Assembly: GCF_032854445.1 (NCBI RefSeq) | Contig: NC_088300.1 | Coordinates: 1,674,001 to 1,738,000, forward strand | Length of the DNA stretch: 64,000 bases | Direction: 5' to 3' | Origin: Liolophura sinensis | Lineage: Eukaryota > Mollusca > Polyplacophora > Chitonida > Chitonidae | Shown here: positions 27,101 to 37,820 of the stretch, in pieces | Layout of the letters: every line of letters starts with the position of its first letter | Position numbering within the stretch: position 1 is the first letter of the stretch | Position numbers and translations under genes: made by a program | The notes under the pieces: generated by a model | What the model saw: only the letters and a program-made list of their open reading frames with translations | Told to the model about the DNA's origin: nothing | Databases searched by the model: none

Positions 27101-30100
27101 TTACAGTTTCATCATTATGACAACAGAGTGATGTTCCTGTGCAAAATGACGTCAGCATTTTATAGCACAGAAGGGCTACTTGCCCATCTTAACCACAGCA
27201 GGGATTGTGTTCGGATTAAAGTATCAGCAAAACATCCTTATTATTTCAACACTGGGAATCCAAACCCACCTGAAGAATATAATTCTGAAGATCTATCTAA
27301 TCCTTTTTAATTACATGTAGTTCTCTTCACATGTTACATTTGATAGATTGATCTACCCCATAAAGCAATGACGTCACGTCAAAAAGGAATGTCTCAAAAC
27401 CTGTGTATTGAAACATACATTCCCAAAACATCTTCAGGCATTTTCATGATTTTGGAAATGAGGACACATTCAAAACAAATATTAGTATAATCAACAATTT
27501 GGCAATTTCCAAATGGAATTGCATACTTGTACTAATGTGTCACAGGAGGACTTGTTCTTGAAGCTTAGGCTTTACAATGCTTGTTCTGTAAGGTTCTTCT
27601 CAAAACTGCTATGTGGATGTTTTCTGACACCCGCTTTGTGTGATGTTCCAGTCAACTCTATCAGACGCTCCTAAAACTGTCCCTGTGCAAAGTTCCTGTA
27701 AGCTGTTTTGTGGAATGACTCTCGAGTCTATTTTGTACGATGTCTCTCAAATTTGCACTGCAGAATATTTTTCAAAGCTGCATTGTAAAATCTTTCTCAA
27801 CCCAACCCAACCCCACAGGGTCTTCGTTACTTCTGCTCTGTGGTATGCAGGCCCTATCCAAAATGTCAGTTAACGGATATCCATCCCCCCTCCTTGTGCC
27901 TGAAGTATGTAATGTTCTGGATCTGAACTTCCTTATACCTACTCTGTAGAATGTTTCTCATTTCAACTCTGATGGGGTATTTCAGATTCGAACTGTTTGA
28001 AATATTTTCCCTATGGAGTGTTTGTCAGACTTGATCTGTGAGGTGACTCTCAGAGCTGTTTTGTGAGGTGATTCTCAAAGCTACTCTGTGGGGCAATACT
28101 CAAACCCATTCAATGGAGTTTCACCAAAACCTATTATGTGGAGAACACTGTAGGGTATTCCTCAAAGCTACTCTGTGGGGCAATACTCAAACCCATTCAA
28201 TGGAGTTTCACCAAAATCTATTATGTGGAGAACACTGTGGGGTATTCCTCAAACCTACTCTGTGGGGCAATACTCAAACCCATTCAATGGAGTTTCACCA
28301 AAACCTATTATGTGGAGAACACTGTGGGGTATTCCTCAAACCTACTCTGTGGGGCAATACTCAAACCCACTCTATGGAGTTTCACCAAAACCTATTATGT
28401 GGAGAACACTGTAGGGTATTCCTCAAAGCTACTCTGTGGGGCAATACTCAAACTCACTCTATGGAGTTTCACCAAAATCTATTATGTGGAGAACACTGTG
28501 GGGTATTCCTCAAACCTACTCTGTGGGGCAATACTCAAACCCACTCTATGGAGTTTCACCAAAACCTATTATGTGGAGAACACTGTGGGGTATTCCTCAA
28601 ACCTACTCTGTGGAGTGTTTTTCAAACTTGCTCTGTGGAGTGTTTCTCAAACCTAATCTGAAGAGTTTTTCTCAAACCTACTCTGCGGAATGTTTGTCAA
28701 ATCCACTCTGTGTGGTGTTTCTCAACATTAAGCTGTAGAGTGTTTCTCAACATTAAGCTGTGGAGTGTTTCTCAAACCTACTTCTTGGGGTGTAGTACTC
28801 AAAGCTACTCTGTGGGATGTTTCTGAAATGTACTCTGTAGAGTGTTTCTCAAACCTACTGTGTAGGGTGTTTAGCAAATCTACCCAGTGGGGTGTTTCTC
28901 AAACCTACTTGTTAAGGTGTAGTACTCAAAGCTACTCTGTGGGATGTTTCTCAAGCCTATTCTGTGAGTTGTTTCTCAAACCTACTCAATGGGTTGTTTC
29001 ACAAACTCTCTGAGAAGAGTAATTTCCAAACCTGCACAGTGGTGTGTTTCTCAAACCCACTCTTTTGGGTGTTTCTTACACCACCTCAGTGGAGTGTTTC
29101 TTAAACCCTCACAGTGATAGTAACTAAAACCTTCATTTTAATTGGTGGGGTGTTTCTCTTACCCTCTGAGTGGAGTAAATCTCAAACTTGTACCTTAAGG
29201 TGTTACTAAAACCTACTCTGTGGGGTGTTTCTCAGCATCCCAGGCTCTTTTCCACTCCCCAGAGGCAGATTTTTGGCGTTCTATCCTCTCCTGATCCACT
29301 TTCTCACGTTCAGCCTTCCATTCGACATACTGCCTCCTTTCCCTTCCTGTCATCGAGAGACTCATCTCCATTTTGGACCCAGGAGGACCTTTGTATGCTC
29401 TCTCCTGTCCATGTTAAAAAGCACATTTACATACAAACAGAAGGCAAATTGTCTTCTTTATACAAACCAACAATATGCTCTAACCACACTTTTGATTTTG
29501 CATGAACTTCTTATTGCTTTTACATAATTAAAAAAAAAAGTATGTGTGAGCGATCATAACTACTGTGGCCAGGTATACAAGCTGCCCGGTGAAAACTTAC
29601 GTGTTTATCTTTTTGTAACTTCATTTTCATTTTAACATTTTGAAATTCTGTGCCACCAAAGTTTTTAGGGTGTCTTCGTGAACTGTCACGATCCCTTGAT
29701 ACATCCTTGTTCCCTGGACCTTCACGGCTTCTGTCCGCTAAGAAGTTGAAGGTTGGATCTGGTGGTGGACCCTGAAAACAGCCAAGCATACAGAGCTGAG
29801 TTCATACTTGCAGTGTACCCAGATGTAACACTTGAGAGGATAAAATATATTTTGTCACATGATTTCTATTTCAGACATTAATGTAACTACACATATTCCT
29901 ACAGAGAAACTGTACAATAAATGGAAACAATACTACACTGCTTTCATTGATTTGGAAGACCATCATTCCTAGACGTACATGTATACTGGTAGCTATTTAT
30001 ATGTCTACAGAAGACTCTTATATACATACATGTATAGTCCAACATCAGCAGCTTCTAAGTTTCATGTATAAGACTCATGTACAGATCTGTACGAGTTGCT

Positions 30101-33100
30101 TTTTAATACTGAAAACTCATTGACTGTCGCCTATTAGCACATTTTTTAAACATAAAAGGCTTCCTTATAGTCCTGTACTGATAGCTGTTGAGTAGATTTT
30201 ATTTATTTGATTGATGTTTTACACCATACTCAAGAATATTTCGCGCATATGACAGTGGCTGTTATGTCAGTTAAAGTCCTTTACTGCCCTAACAGTATAA
30301 ACTTGATTACATCTACCAGTGCACTACTTTGATACATCATATTTATTCTGAGTGCAAAGTTGAGGTAGAAGTTTGCCACTGAGATCATACGACACTTTCA
30401 CTTTACATGTGGCTAAGAATCAGTTCACTGGAAACAAATGTATACTGAGTTAGGCTTTACCCAAATGAAGAAATCAAGCAATGAAACAACTTACAGAGTT
30501 GCTTTCTCCTAGACGACCTGTATAACAGCTTTCTTGTTTAGCTGATGCTTCATTCACATCATTACGAAACTCAGGTGGGTGTCGTTTATTGTAAAACTCA
30601 CGCCTCTGCTGTTAGTAATAAATAATCCATGCAGTGACATAGAAACGTACGAGGCTTTAGCATTCACAGAATGAACTCATAAAATGGTTAGTTATGAATA
30701 AATCTGAGTGTAACAAACAAAACAGAAACATTACAACAAAATGTATGAAAGAAAAGCTCAATGACAGTAGATTTTTTGCAAACAAAACCGTATCGGTTGC
30801 AATGGCCAGTTTCAGGGATTCACAAAAAGAATATATCTCTAAGAGTCAACACAGAATAATGCCTTCAGAATATGCTTGAAAAAACACCTTGCAAACATGT
30901 GAGCTGATTGAAGAATGACATGAACGCTTATCTCTCATGAGCACAGAAAACAAAGTACATTCATCTGTATAGGCATGTGCAGGCAAATGCCAATGGTTAC
31001 GCACTAAATTACCTCCCTTGAGGTCACTCTCCCGCTTAAAAGATGCATTAAAGAGGAGTAAACTGTTTGTAGGTGGGACCTCAGTAAACCGCAAATTGCA
31101 AGTTTAGGAGTTAAGGCAACATAAGCTTCTTGATAACCTAGCATTAGACGGACTTTAATTTTGTAAACCTATCTGAATGTCCAGAATAGTTGTGCTTTTT
31201 TGAAATCAATTCAGAGACTTTTAAAATCCTGGCCCTCATTATATACGATAGACGGCTTCGGCAAACTCTTAAGCCGAAAACATCAAATTCTGCCATCCCC
31301 ATGGCTAATATCATGTTTTTTTTTTACCCTCTGTTGCCTAGAAAATATTTCTCACTCTCTTGGCATAGCCTATATACTATATGCTTTAATAGGCGAGGTT
31401 CCATCTCTCGCATTAAGTCACAGTGGCTGTCATAAAACAAGGGAGGTAATTCAGAGCAAGCAAGTTGTGGAAAAATTACTCAAGGATTCAGTTTTTATAA
31501 ATAGTTTTCATGAAATATTGTAAGCTTCCGACTGGCCACAAATGAAATGCTAATATTCTTAATATTATAATGACCTGGTGAAATTTTCCCCCAACGATCG
31601 AGGTGACGTAGACAGAAACAAACTGGAAACAAACTGAACTGCAATACTGTGTTAACTTACAGAATCTTCAGGGCCATAATGGTGAGAGCTGCTGAAACCA
31701 TTATTTGTGCTATGATTCCTTACATCCGTTTCCTTGTCATAAAACTGAGCTTGATGACCTGGTTGTCTGTTGCGAAAACCCTCACTTTCAAACTAGGCGA
31801 AAACACACATGCCAGGCTTTAACAGCTAATCAAGGGTGAAGTGAATAAAACACAAACCACAATGACTCGTACATAAAGCATGGTATCACTCTGAAAATCA
31901 TTTCATAAGGCAGAAAAGCAGGCACCTCACTTAAGAAATTTATTTTCTTTACAATGGTCTGAAAACATGAAAACAAGCTAAAAAGAAATGGTTTTATGGT
32001 ATGGCAAAGATTCAGCAGATGTTTGAAATGTCGGACGGTTTAGGGTCCAAGAATACAAAGGATTAGGCTTTGACAACAGATAATTCTGTTTTGGAGCTTC
32101 AGGTGGTGACAAATAACCATCTACTCCAATTGTATAACTTTTCAACTTTCATGTGGGGAATTACAACTTTTTCAACACTTTGAAGGCCCATGAACAGTTA
32201 GGATCATAATCATTTGGCAGGACATCATAGAAAATGTTTTAAATATAACAATAAAACAAATGACCATTTTATCACGAGATTGTATTATATTACGGAGGAA
32301 TGAGAAATTCTGGACTCACAAATTTATCGTCATCATCGCCCCTGTCAGAGTACATGTGATTTTCTGGTGGAATAAGGGCATTTCCATGCTGGTCAAACTC
32401 TCGCCTTCTGCGTGATCCAGGGCCCTAGGTTAGTCATAAACACACACCATGCAGTTACACACCATTACCACACATGTCAACATCACTAAGAACCCACATT
32501 CAACCTTCACGGGTAAAGTGCATGAAAACAAGGCCATATGTCATGGATGTCTTTAGGTGTGTTGTAAAGTGTAGGAAGTGAGTTTGAGTTTAGTAACACA
32601 TCTGTAGTGATTATTCATATGGTCTTTAAAACACGATCTGAATATGTAAGCTAGAACATCATGATTTACACCTGAAATGTTAGTGAACATGTACGTATAT
32701 ATTAAATAGGGTTTATCCGTATTCATGAGTGATATAAATTTCTGTTATGTGTTTTTTTTACTCATAAGATTATCAAGTTTATATCAAATTTTGTAATTGT
32801 ACAATATATTGTATTGCAATGTAAGGAAAACATATATGTACAATGTTAGCCCATCAAGCTAGGCTTGACACTCAGTACATATAGCCCAGCACATATTCGT
32901 ACCTCGTCAAGCAAAAACATTTCACTTAACATTACCACTCAAGCCCGTCCTGATGTTTGTATACACTAAGTCCACTTGTTATCCGGATTGTAACTATGTC
33001 CAGTCTTAACAATAATCCCGCTCATAAAACCTATTAATCAAGAAGTCAAGCCAACTTACACCATGTTTCATACTTGAACCTTACGCAAGTATATGCTGGG

Positions 33101-36100
33101 TGTTCAAATAATTTCTTCCAACAGGTTTTTTTGTTGAAAATTCACTTTGTTTTCTTTGTTTTTTGTTGTTTTTTTTGTTTTTTTGTTTTTTTTTTTTGTT
33201 TTGTCTTTAAATATTAGGGTACTCTGGTCAATGGATTTTGTTGTCAACAGTTCATCTTTAAGCCACACGTATCTTGTCTTGCTGGAAACCAGGCTCCATA
33301 ATGTGGCGGACAATCGCTTTACTTATTTGAATCAAAGTTTGAATGGCTGAGTTACTGTTAAAAGATGGTATATACCATATATCAGGACGGGCTGAGTTGT
33401 ATAGTTTGTTTGAAATTTTCATGCTGGACTAGACACATGGACGAATATATGCCTGGCTTTGCATACCTGTAGAGACGGCTAAATGGGTTACCACAGTGTG
33501 CATACCATGATATGTGGATATAAATACAGCTCGGCAGGAAATGTGATAACAGGATAATTCAATAGCAAACCACAAAGATACATGATGCATTAAATCAGCA
33601 TACAAGGTTTTACATGCTGTACCAACCATGAACATTTCCATGTGTATATTGCGAACAGATAATGACTTTCGCTCTTGCCAATCTAGGATAAGGTTAACAG
33701 GTATGAAGTTACTGCTTTATCCACAGATTCATTTAGTTTTCTTTTTAACTCAAGACAGCACATATTTCAAACAGGCTTTTTTTCTTCTCAACACTGAGAC
33801 TGTGCTACCAAGTGTGCTACATCACAGGCTGTTCTGCTTCATGAATGACGGGCCCATGGAGAAATGTTAAACACTGACTGACTAACTTACATATAATAGG
33901 TTGATACAGGCATGATGCAAACAAGCTACAAACACCATGCATCCTTAACCTACCTGTGATTTGAATGGAGGTTTATCTTTAGGGGAACGGGCAGACTGGG
34001 GCTTGCCTCGACCACGAGATCGGGCTGGCTTGTCTTCTCCTGGTAAAGGCTAAATATTGACACAACAAACTCACACTAAATTCTGTTCACATATGAAAAG
34101 CAGTGGAGTACAAAAACATGGTTTTTACTGGAAGAGAATCAATGCTAACATACTGTGCAGCTTGTAAATGAGCCCAAAAGAACACAGACATTGCAAAATG
34201 CAGAAAATATCACAGGGAACAGCAAATGATATCTCTGTTTTAAGCTGAAAGATTTTATTCATACTCAACTTTTTGAAGACATGCAAAGAATATGAATGGA
34301 CAACGAATGCCAAATAGCACATACAATATAGTTTGAAAGAGACAAATTGCAATTTTTTGATTTCAACACTACCAGTATCTATTCTAAACATTAGAAGAAA
34401 TACAGTATATCAATATTACCCAAGGCAATGTCTAAACATGTACATGCAGTTGCTGTTTCGGATACCCATCAAGGAGTTTCTCAATTTGTAGTGGAACAGT
34501 ATGAGGTGAGAAAACAAAGTGCATGTAGATCTGAACTATTGAATTGAAACTAAGCGTAGCAGTAACGTGGCGAAGGCTAATGATGTTGCATGTCATACCC
34601 AGGAAATCTGTTCTCTAACACACATGTACACAAATATAACAAAGTATTACATTTTCTATACTGATACATGATTCCTATTTCTGGAGGTGTAAAAATAAAC
34701 TTAATTAATCAACCAATATAGTGATAGATATTAATGTATAATTATCATTATTGCACATAAATCTACTCTGTAACCAGTTCCATTTATTGCGATTAACGGG
34801 TCCAAAATAGCTTACATCAACATGCTTGGCACTGATTATTACTGTTTTAGGTCTTGGGGCAATTTACAATATTTCTTTTATAAAAGTGACAAGTACATTC
34901 TGGAGTAAGAAGTTTTCTCTGTAGAGCAAATTCTCTTAAAAGGACAAGACAGCACCTGGCTAAAACATATTTCAATCAAAAGTAGGATACTCAAGCTTTC
35001 TACAAAGTATCCTGCTTCATTATTTTTATGAGATTTCACTGAAAAGCAGGTAGAACAAAATGACACTAGGGCACAAATGGTCGTTAGAAAGACCGAGGCA
35101 GCCATCTTGAGAATTTCATCCAATCAAACATGCTGCTATCAGATTGCACGGCCTAAGCTGTGGCGTTGCCTTTATGTATTTACTCCATGAGTGACATACG
35201 AAAACACAAAACTACAGCATAAGGCATCAATTTCAGATTGTGTACAACAATTCAGTTATGTGTAGCTGAAGGGCCATTTCACGTAGTGTTGCAGACCACC
35301 ACAGACATAAAATCAGTTGACTTACAAGCCATGTAATATTCAACAACGGTATCACAAATTATGTCAGACAGTATAGCATACCATCTCAGCCCAAACCACA
35401 TTCATCTCCACAAGTACATTTTTTATCATTCATTTAAGCGTTTAGTCAGCAGTTTCTAAAATAACAAATATCAGTCAGTGAAAAAATTCATTAGGGATGC
35501 TGAAGGTTTATGAGCTGTTTTTTCTTTTTTTTTTAAAAATACAGTAAAATTATTGAAACGTCGTATTCAAGCTGAGGTGCTTTCTCTGACTTCCGCGATA
35601 ACCAGGCCACTACTGCTTTCATCTTAGATGCTACCGCTACAAAATTGAAGCATAAAATCCAGCGACAGTCGAATGCCTAGATCAGCCTCAGTGGCACTTG
35701 GATTTATTGAGCATGAATCTAGTTGTACAACAATCCTATTGTAATTTTGTAAACATTTAAAAGGGGTCAAAATCACCAGCACAACCCCTCCAGAGGCTAC
35801 AAACCTAAACCAGGTGTACCCCGACTGTTCATCTGCAGCTAGGCTATTGAAACAGGGTCTGTGAAGATCCAAGTAAATGATACAGCAGGCCAACTGTATC
35901 AACAGTTCAAGCAGTAGAAGACATGTTTTTCCAGTACGTCTAATTTCAGAGTAAAGTATATTTACCACTTGAGCCTTCATCACAGAAGTCCACAACTTTT
36001 ATCTGTCAAATGCTACTGCTTAGACTATTATTCAGACAATAAATTGGATGTTAGAGAGCTAGAGTGAACGTGACATCACCTTGCCTTTGATAATGGGAAC

Positions 36101-37730
36101 ATCCTCAAAATGAACTTTCACTAAACTTTTACTGGGATGAAAAAAAAAGCTAAAAAAATATTTAGTCAGGTGCTATCACTTTAACTTTTGACAGCCACAT
36201 ATCACATTCTGATACACACACGGAAAATAATATATTGTACCTTTGATTCCTTCTTTGGAGACCCAACAGGTTTTTGCAGCTTCTCAGCCAAGCGCTTATC
36301 AGCTTCAATTTCCTGAAAAAGATGATCAGCTCTAAAAAAAGAATACCAGAAAAAACCTGGACTTTGAGTTCAATTTTTGAGTGGATGAAAATGACTGGAG
36401 CCCTGAACAATCACGACAACACTGTGTGTTTTAAATGAAACAAAAATGTAAAGGGCATAATATGATTATTTTCATAACCTCCCAATATTAAATATATTTA
36501 TCTGTCAGGTTTGTCCAGATATATAATCCACAGTTTGTACTGTACCGTTACGGTTTCTGCAAGTATGAAAAACACAGTAATAAACAAAAATTAGAGAAAT
36601 TTAAATGTTTCCAAGCAATATTTTACTAATATCTTTCAAGCACTCTTAAATCCTGCATAAATTAAACTTTCACTTTTACAAAGAAATTCAAGGTTCTGAA
36701 TGATTGATTACATTATGCTAAATAAGCTACTGTGAAACACAGATCACCCACCTCTTTGATTACATTATGCTAAAGAAGCTACTGTAAAACACAGATCACC
36801 CACCTCTTTGATTACATTATGCTAAAGAAGCTACTGTAAAACACAGATCACCCACCTCTTTGATTACATTATGCTAAAGAAGCTACTGTAAAACACAGAT
36901 CACCCACCTCTTTGATTACATTATGCTAAAGAAGCTACTGTAAAACACAGATCACCCACCTCTTTGATTACATTATGCTAAAGAAGCTACTGTAAAACAC
37001 AGATCACCCACCTCTTTGATTACATTATGCTAAAGAAGCTACTGTAAAACACAGATCACCCACCTCTTTGATTACATTATGCTACAGAAGCTACTGTAAA
37101 ACACAGATCACCCACCTCTTTGATTACATTATGCTAAAGAAGCTACTGTAAAACACAGATCACCCACCTCTTTGATTACATTATGCTAAAGAAGCTACTG
37201 TAAAACACAGATCACCCACCTCTTTGATTACATTATGCTACAGAAGCTACTGTAAAACACAGATCACCCACCTCATGTCGCTTTCTGAGAGCTTCATTTT
37301 TCTTGCGAATCTCCTCCATTTTCTTTGTGAGTAAAGCTTCCCTTTCTTCCTTGGTCAGTATGTCAAGGAAGAGCTCCTCTGTGGGATGCTGGAAGGCCTG
37401 ACAAAATGAACATATCCTCACTCATCTACACTCACTAATAACTTTTAGCATCTTTTAGCATTAGTATATCTACATGTAACATTCCAGCAATTCAGCACAG
37501 GCAAATGAAAATGAAATGCTAATAATATCTACAACCAAATCACATTTAACTTTTTCTCACCATAAAGATATAAGATGTATTAGAATCTCTACAAAACAAC
37601 CTCATGAAAGCTTTTTTTTTAAGACTCCTCTAAAATAACCTAAACTTTCAGTCAAACACTGAATTTTGTGGATGCAAATAACTGACGTCCTTCACAGCTC
37701 ATATCCTTCATGTACCTGGTTGTACGCCAT
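15194..37730 (-). CDS. CCDC9: CCDC9 homologue, coiled-coil RNA-binding protein (13 coding exons, about 917 aa)
   Basis: The join of 13 exons (listed separately) stays in one frame across every junction. An N-terminal coiled coil (about residues 15-65, including EEIRKKNEALRKRHEEIEAD) is followed by an RGRG patch (residues 82-86). The conserved CCDC9 blocks come next: FNFLADRSREGP with RRHPKNFGGTEF (about 229-262), then LSMTGRERRQYVEWK and GEWKRAWDAEK (about 292-336), a YDDSP linker, and a second RG repeat (about 368-383). A long Ser/Glu-rich tail carries DEWEDIPEDDE (about 585-595) and ILDWAAEME (about 701-709). The order and wording match vertebrate CCDC9, which is about 530 residues; the extra length here is the low-complexity acidic tail. 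The family is reported to bind RNA and associate with the exon junction complex in the nucleus; that role is carried over by homology. CCDC9B is a related alternative name. Two of its donors anchor tandem repeats of themselves. Orthology is very likely, and exact terminal exons are less sure. Confidence 0.9.
15832..15896 (-). CDS. CCDC9: CCDC9 exon 12
   Basis: 65 bases, acceptor TCGTTGTAG, donor GTG/GTAAGT. With the G from exon 11 it reads G then MRNASLPQVKGDNMLFDGASV, ending in phase 0. Confidence 0.75.
16171..17784 (-). CDS. CCDC9: CCDC9 exon 11, RG repeat and acidic Ser/Glu-rich tail
   Basis: 1614 bases: two bases, 537 codons, one base. Acceptor ATTTGTAG at 17785, donor CAAG/GTGAGT at 16170. 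It begins with ten RG/GRG repeats (ARGRGRGRGRGRGRG), then a Lys/Arg patch (GKSKSKRKSPSK), then long acidic, proline- and serine-rich low-complexity sequence with DEWEDIPEDDEFYGMDD and HVKILDWAAEMEKGGSP. These two motifs correspond to conserved spots in the vertebrate C-terminus. Likely disordered. Confidence 0.93.
17785..19119 (-). other. 3' part of CCDC9 intron 10
   Basis: AT-rich intronic sequence; no exon or repeat identified apart from short chance frames. Confidence 0.5.
19120..23110. repeat. approx. 70-85-bp G-rich minisatellite in CCDC9 intron 10
   Basis: About 50 units built from GGGTGAAGAGCTGGGGGTG, ATGGCACACTGATACAGG, GGTGGAGTATGTCACCC and ATGATGGTAAGAGAGCAGTG, with a poly-G stretch of variable length in each unit. 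The left half alternates two unit types (AAAGAGCTTAAAGGGGGAGG and AAGAGCTGGGGGTGATGG). The longest G run is 26 bases at 22935-22960. The many minus-strand frames of 65-157 codons are artefacts. Confidence 0.92.
23165..24400. repeat. approx. 60-66-bp minisatellite in CCDC9 intron 10
   Basis: Units contain TAGGGGTGATGACATGCACA, GGCTTTGGGTACACATCACA and CAGGAAGGCGGGACAAA. Extra local duplications of CACAGGAAGGCGGGA occur near 23880 and 24095. Diverged word similarity (GTGATGGCA, ACAGGCAGG, GTATGTCACCCA) suggests a common origin with the adjacent 19.1-23.1 kb array. Confidence 0.88.
23711..23814. repeat. first copy of the 97-bp dispersed sequence, inside a minisatellite
   Basis: It interrupts the 64-bp-type array (23.17-24.40 kb); repeat units resume directly after it. 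It matches 26501-26598 almost base for base, with CTAATA inserted. Confidence 0.85.
24401..26500 (-). other. CCDC9 intron 10, unremarkable part
   Basis: AT-rich. An open stretch at about 25.9-26.06 kb (minus, containing RWIRENLSAWKQLGD) has plausible splice words but does not fit the reading phase between exons 10 and 11. Confidence 0.5.
26501..26598. repeat. second copy of a 97-bp dispersed sequence
   Basis: Near-identical to 23711-23814 (shared AACTTTATGACAACCGAGAG, GACTTCCAATTTCAGATC and GTTGCGTAAAATTTA), apart from a six-base indel and one substitution. Same orientation, 2.8 kb apart, both in CCDC9 intron 10. Probably a transposon remnant or recent duplication. Confidence 0.85.
26803..26852 (-). 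CDS. CCDC9: CCDC9 exon 10, short YDD exon
   Basis: 50 bases, acceptor ATCTTTCAG, donor CCAG/GTACAC. It encodes YDDSPNPRRSEPGRRP, comparable to the vertebrate RYDDQAWARPPKPP segment. It needs two bases from exon 9 and leaves one base (G) for exon 11. The longer open frame reaching 26684 would give a stop in exon 11, so the inner donor was chosen. Confidence 0.78.
27600..29216 (-). repeat. tandem repeats anchored on CCDC9 exon 9 donor
   Basis: On the minus strand the units read GAGAAACACTCCACAGAGT followed by AGGTTTGAG, roughly 27-30 bases, diverged near the ends. At 28060-28610 they are organised into a larger, more homogeneous higher-order unit that includes GGAGAACACTGTGGGGTATT on the plus strand. 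The unit copies the exon 9 end plus its donor. Long plus-strand frames (up to 197 codons) are repeat artefacts. Confidence 0.88.
29217..29404 (-). CDS. CCDC9: CCDC9 exon 9, MTGRER / WKRAWD conserved block
   Basis: 62 codons plus two bases, acceptor AACATGGACAG, donor ACAGA/GTAGGT. It encodes MSLSMTGRERRQYVEWK, EREKVDQERIERQ and GEWKRAWDAEK, the most conserved part of CCDC9. The two leftover bases (GA) join the T of exon 10 to give Asp. Read past the donor, the frame stops at once (GAG TAG). The last 17 exonic bases and the donor are the seed of the repeat field in the following intron. Confidence 0.92.
29601..29771 (-). CDS. CCDC9: CCDC9 exon 8, NFL/FGG conserved block
   Basis: 57 codons, phase 0/0, acceptor TGTTTTCAG, donor CAC/GTAAGT. 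It encodes PTFNFLADRSREGP and RRHPKNFGGTEFQNVK, matching the vertebrate RNFLDDPRR...RRHGRNWGGPDFERVK block diagnostic for the family. Confidence 0.93.
30196..30262 (+). mobile_element. dispersed element fragment (TTTGATTGATGTTTT type)
   Basis: Contains TTATTTATTTGATTGATG, then TTACACCATACTCAAGAATA. The same core recurs at 38966, 48127, 51366, 53911 (minus), 56066 (minus) and 59850 (minus). A short 5' fragment in CCDC9 intron 7. Confidence 0.75.
30495..30608 (-). CDS. CCDC9: CCDC9 exon 7
   Basis: 38 codons (QRREFYNKRHPPEF to RLGESNS), phase 0/0, acceptor ATTACTAACAG, donor GTAAGT. Arg-rich hydrophilic linker. It is open only in the frame required by its neighbours. Confidence 0.82.
31661..31792 (-). 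CDS. CCDC9: CCDC9 exon 6
   Basis: 44 codons (FESEGFRNRQPGHQ to HHYGPEDS), phase 0/0, acceptor TTCGCCTAG, donor GTAAGT. Hydrophilic linker without a recognised motif. Confidence 0.82.
32320..32424 (-). CDS. CCDC9: CCDC9 exon 5
   Basis: 35 codons (GPGSRRRREFDQ to RGDDDDKF), phase 0/0, acceptor CTAACCTAG, donor GTGAGT. The GSRRRREF start resembles the QRREFYNKR start of exon 7, hinting that these exons arose by internal duplication. Confidence 0.85.
33155..33205 (+). repeat. T-rich homopolymer tract
   Basis: Runs of T broken by single G residues (TTTTTTGTTTTTTTGTTTT). Simple sequence in CCDC9 intron 4. Confidence 0.8.
33954..34049 (-). CDS. CCDC9: CCDC9 exon 4, RGRG-containing
   Basis: 32 codons, phase 0/0, acceptor ATATTTAG, donor CAG/GTAGGT. 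It encodes KPARSRGRGKPQSARSP, a basic RG patch typical of RNA-binding linkers. Confidence 0.87.
36241..36312 (-). CDS. CCDC9: CCDC9 exon 3
   Basis: 24 codons (EIEADKRLAEKLQKPVG to KKESK), phase 0/0, acceptor CTTTTTCAG, donor AAG/GTACAA. It continues the coiled coil and matches the vertebrate QEIEEDRKKAE segment. Confidence 0.9.
36706..37274 (-). repeat. 52-bp minisatellite, 11 copies, anchored on CCDC9 exon 2 donor
   Basis: Strict 52-base step (for example 36706, 36758, 36810) with very few substitutions. On the minus strand each unit carries GAG/GTGGGTGATC, identical to the true exon 2 donor, plus a TGTTTTACAG acceptor-like word. The array ends three bases inside the exon. Reading through the donor terminates after 12 extra codons. 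Confidence 0.95.
37272..37397 (-). CDS. CCDC9: CCDC9 exon 2, N-terminal coiled coil
   Basis: 42 codons (AFQHPTEEL to ALRKRHE), phase 0/0, acceptor TTTTGTCAG, donor GAG/GTGGGT. It encodes the conserved KMEEIRKKNEALRKRHE coiled coil. Its donor is the last unit of the 52-bp array that fills the following intron. Confidence 0.92.
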
Positions 37731-37820
37731 TGTCCACGATGTATGTTTCTTGTCAGTGTGCAGGATTTACTGGTCTGGTGTCCACACAGAACTGGTGGAG
37801 GTATGCCCCTGATTTAATTC
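37716..37820 (-). CDS. CCDC9: CCDC9 exon 1 coding part with 5' leader
   Basis: Acceptor TATATTTCAG at 37821, leader, then ATG at 37730-37728 coding MAYNQ, donor CAG/GTACAT at 37715. It joins exon 2 in phase 0. The start was chosen because it is the first ATG that reads into the conserved coiled coil. Confidence 0.75.

Noticed and set aside
28068..28738. Plus-strand 100-197-codon repeat proteins
   Set aside because: Antisense to CCDC9 intron 9 repeats derived from its donor site; no independent support.
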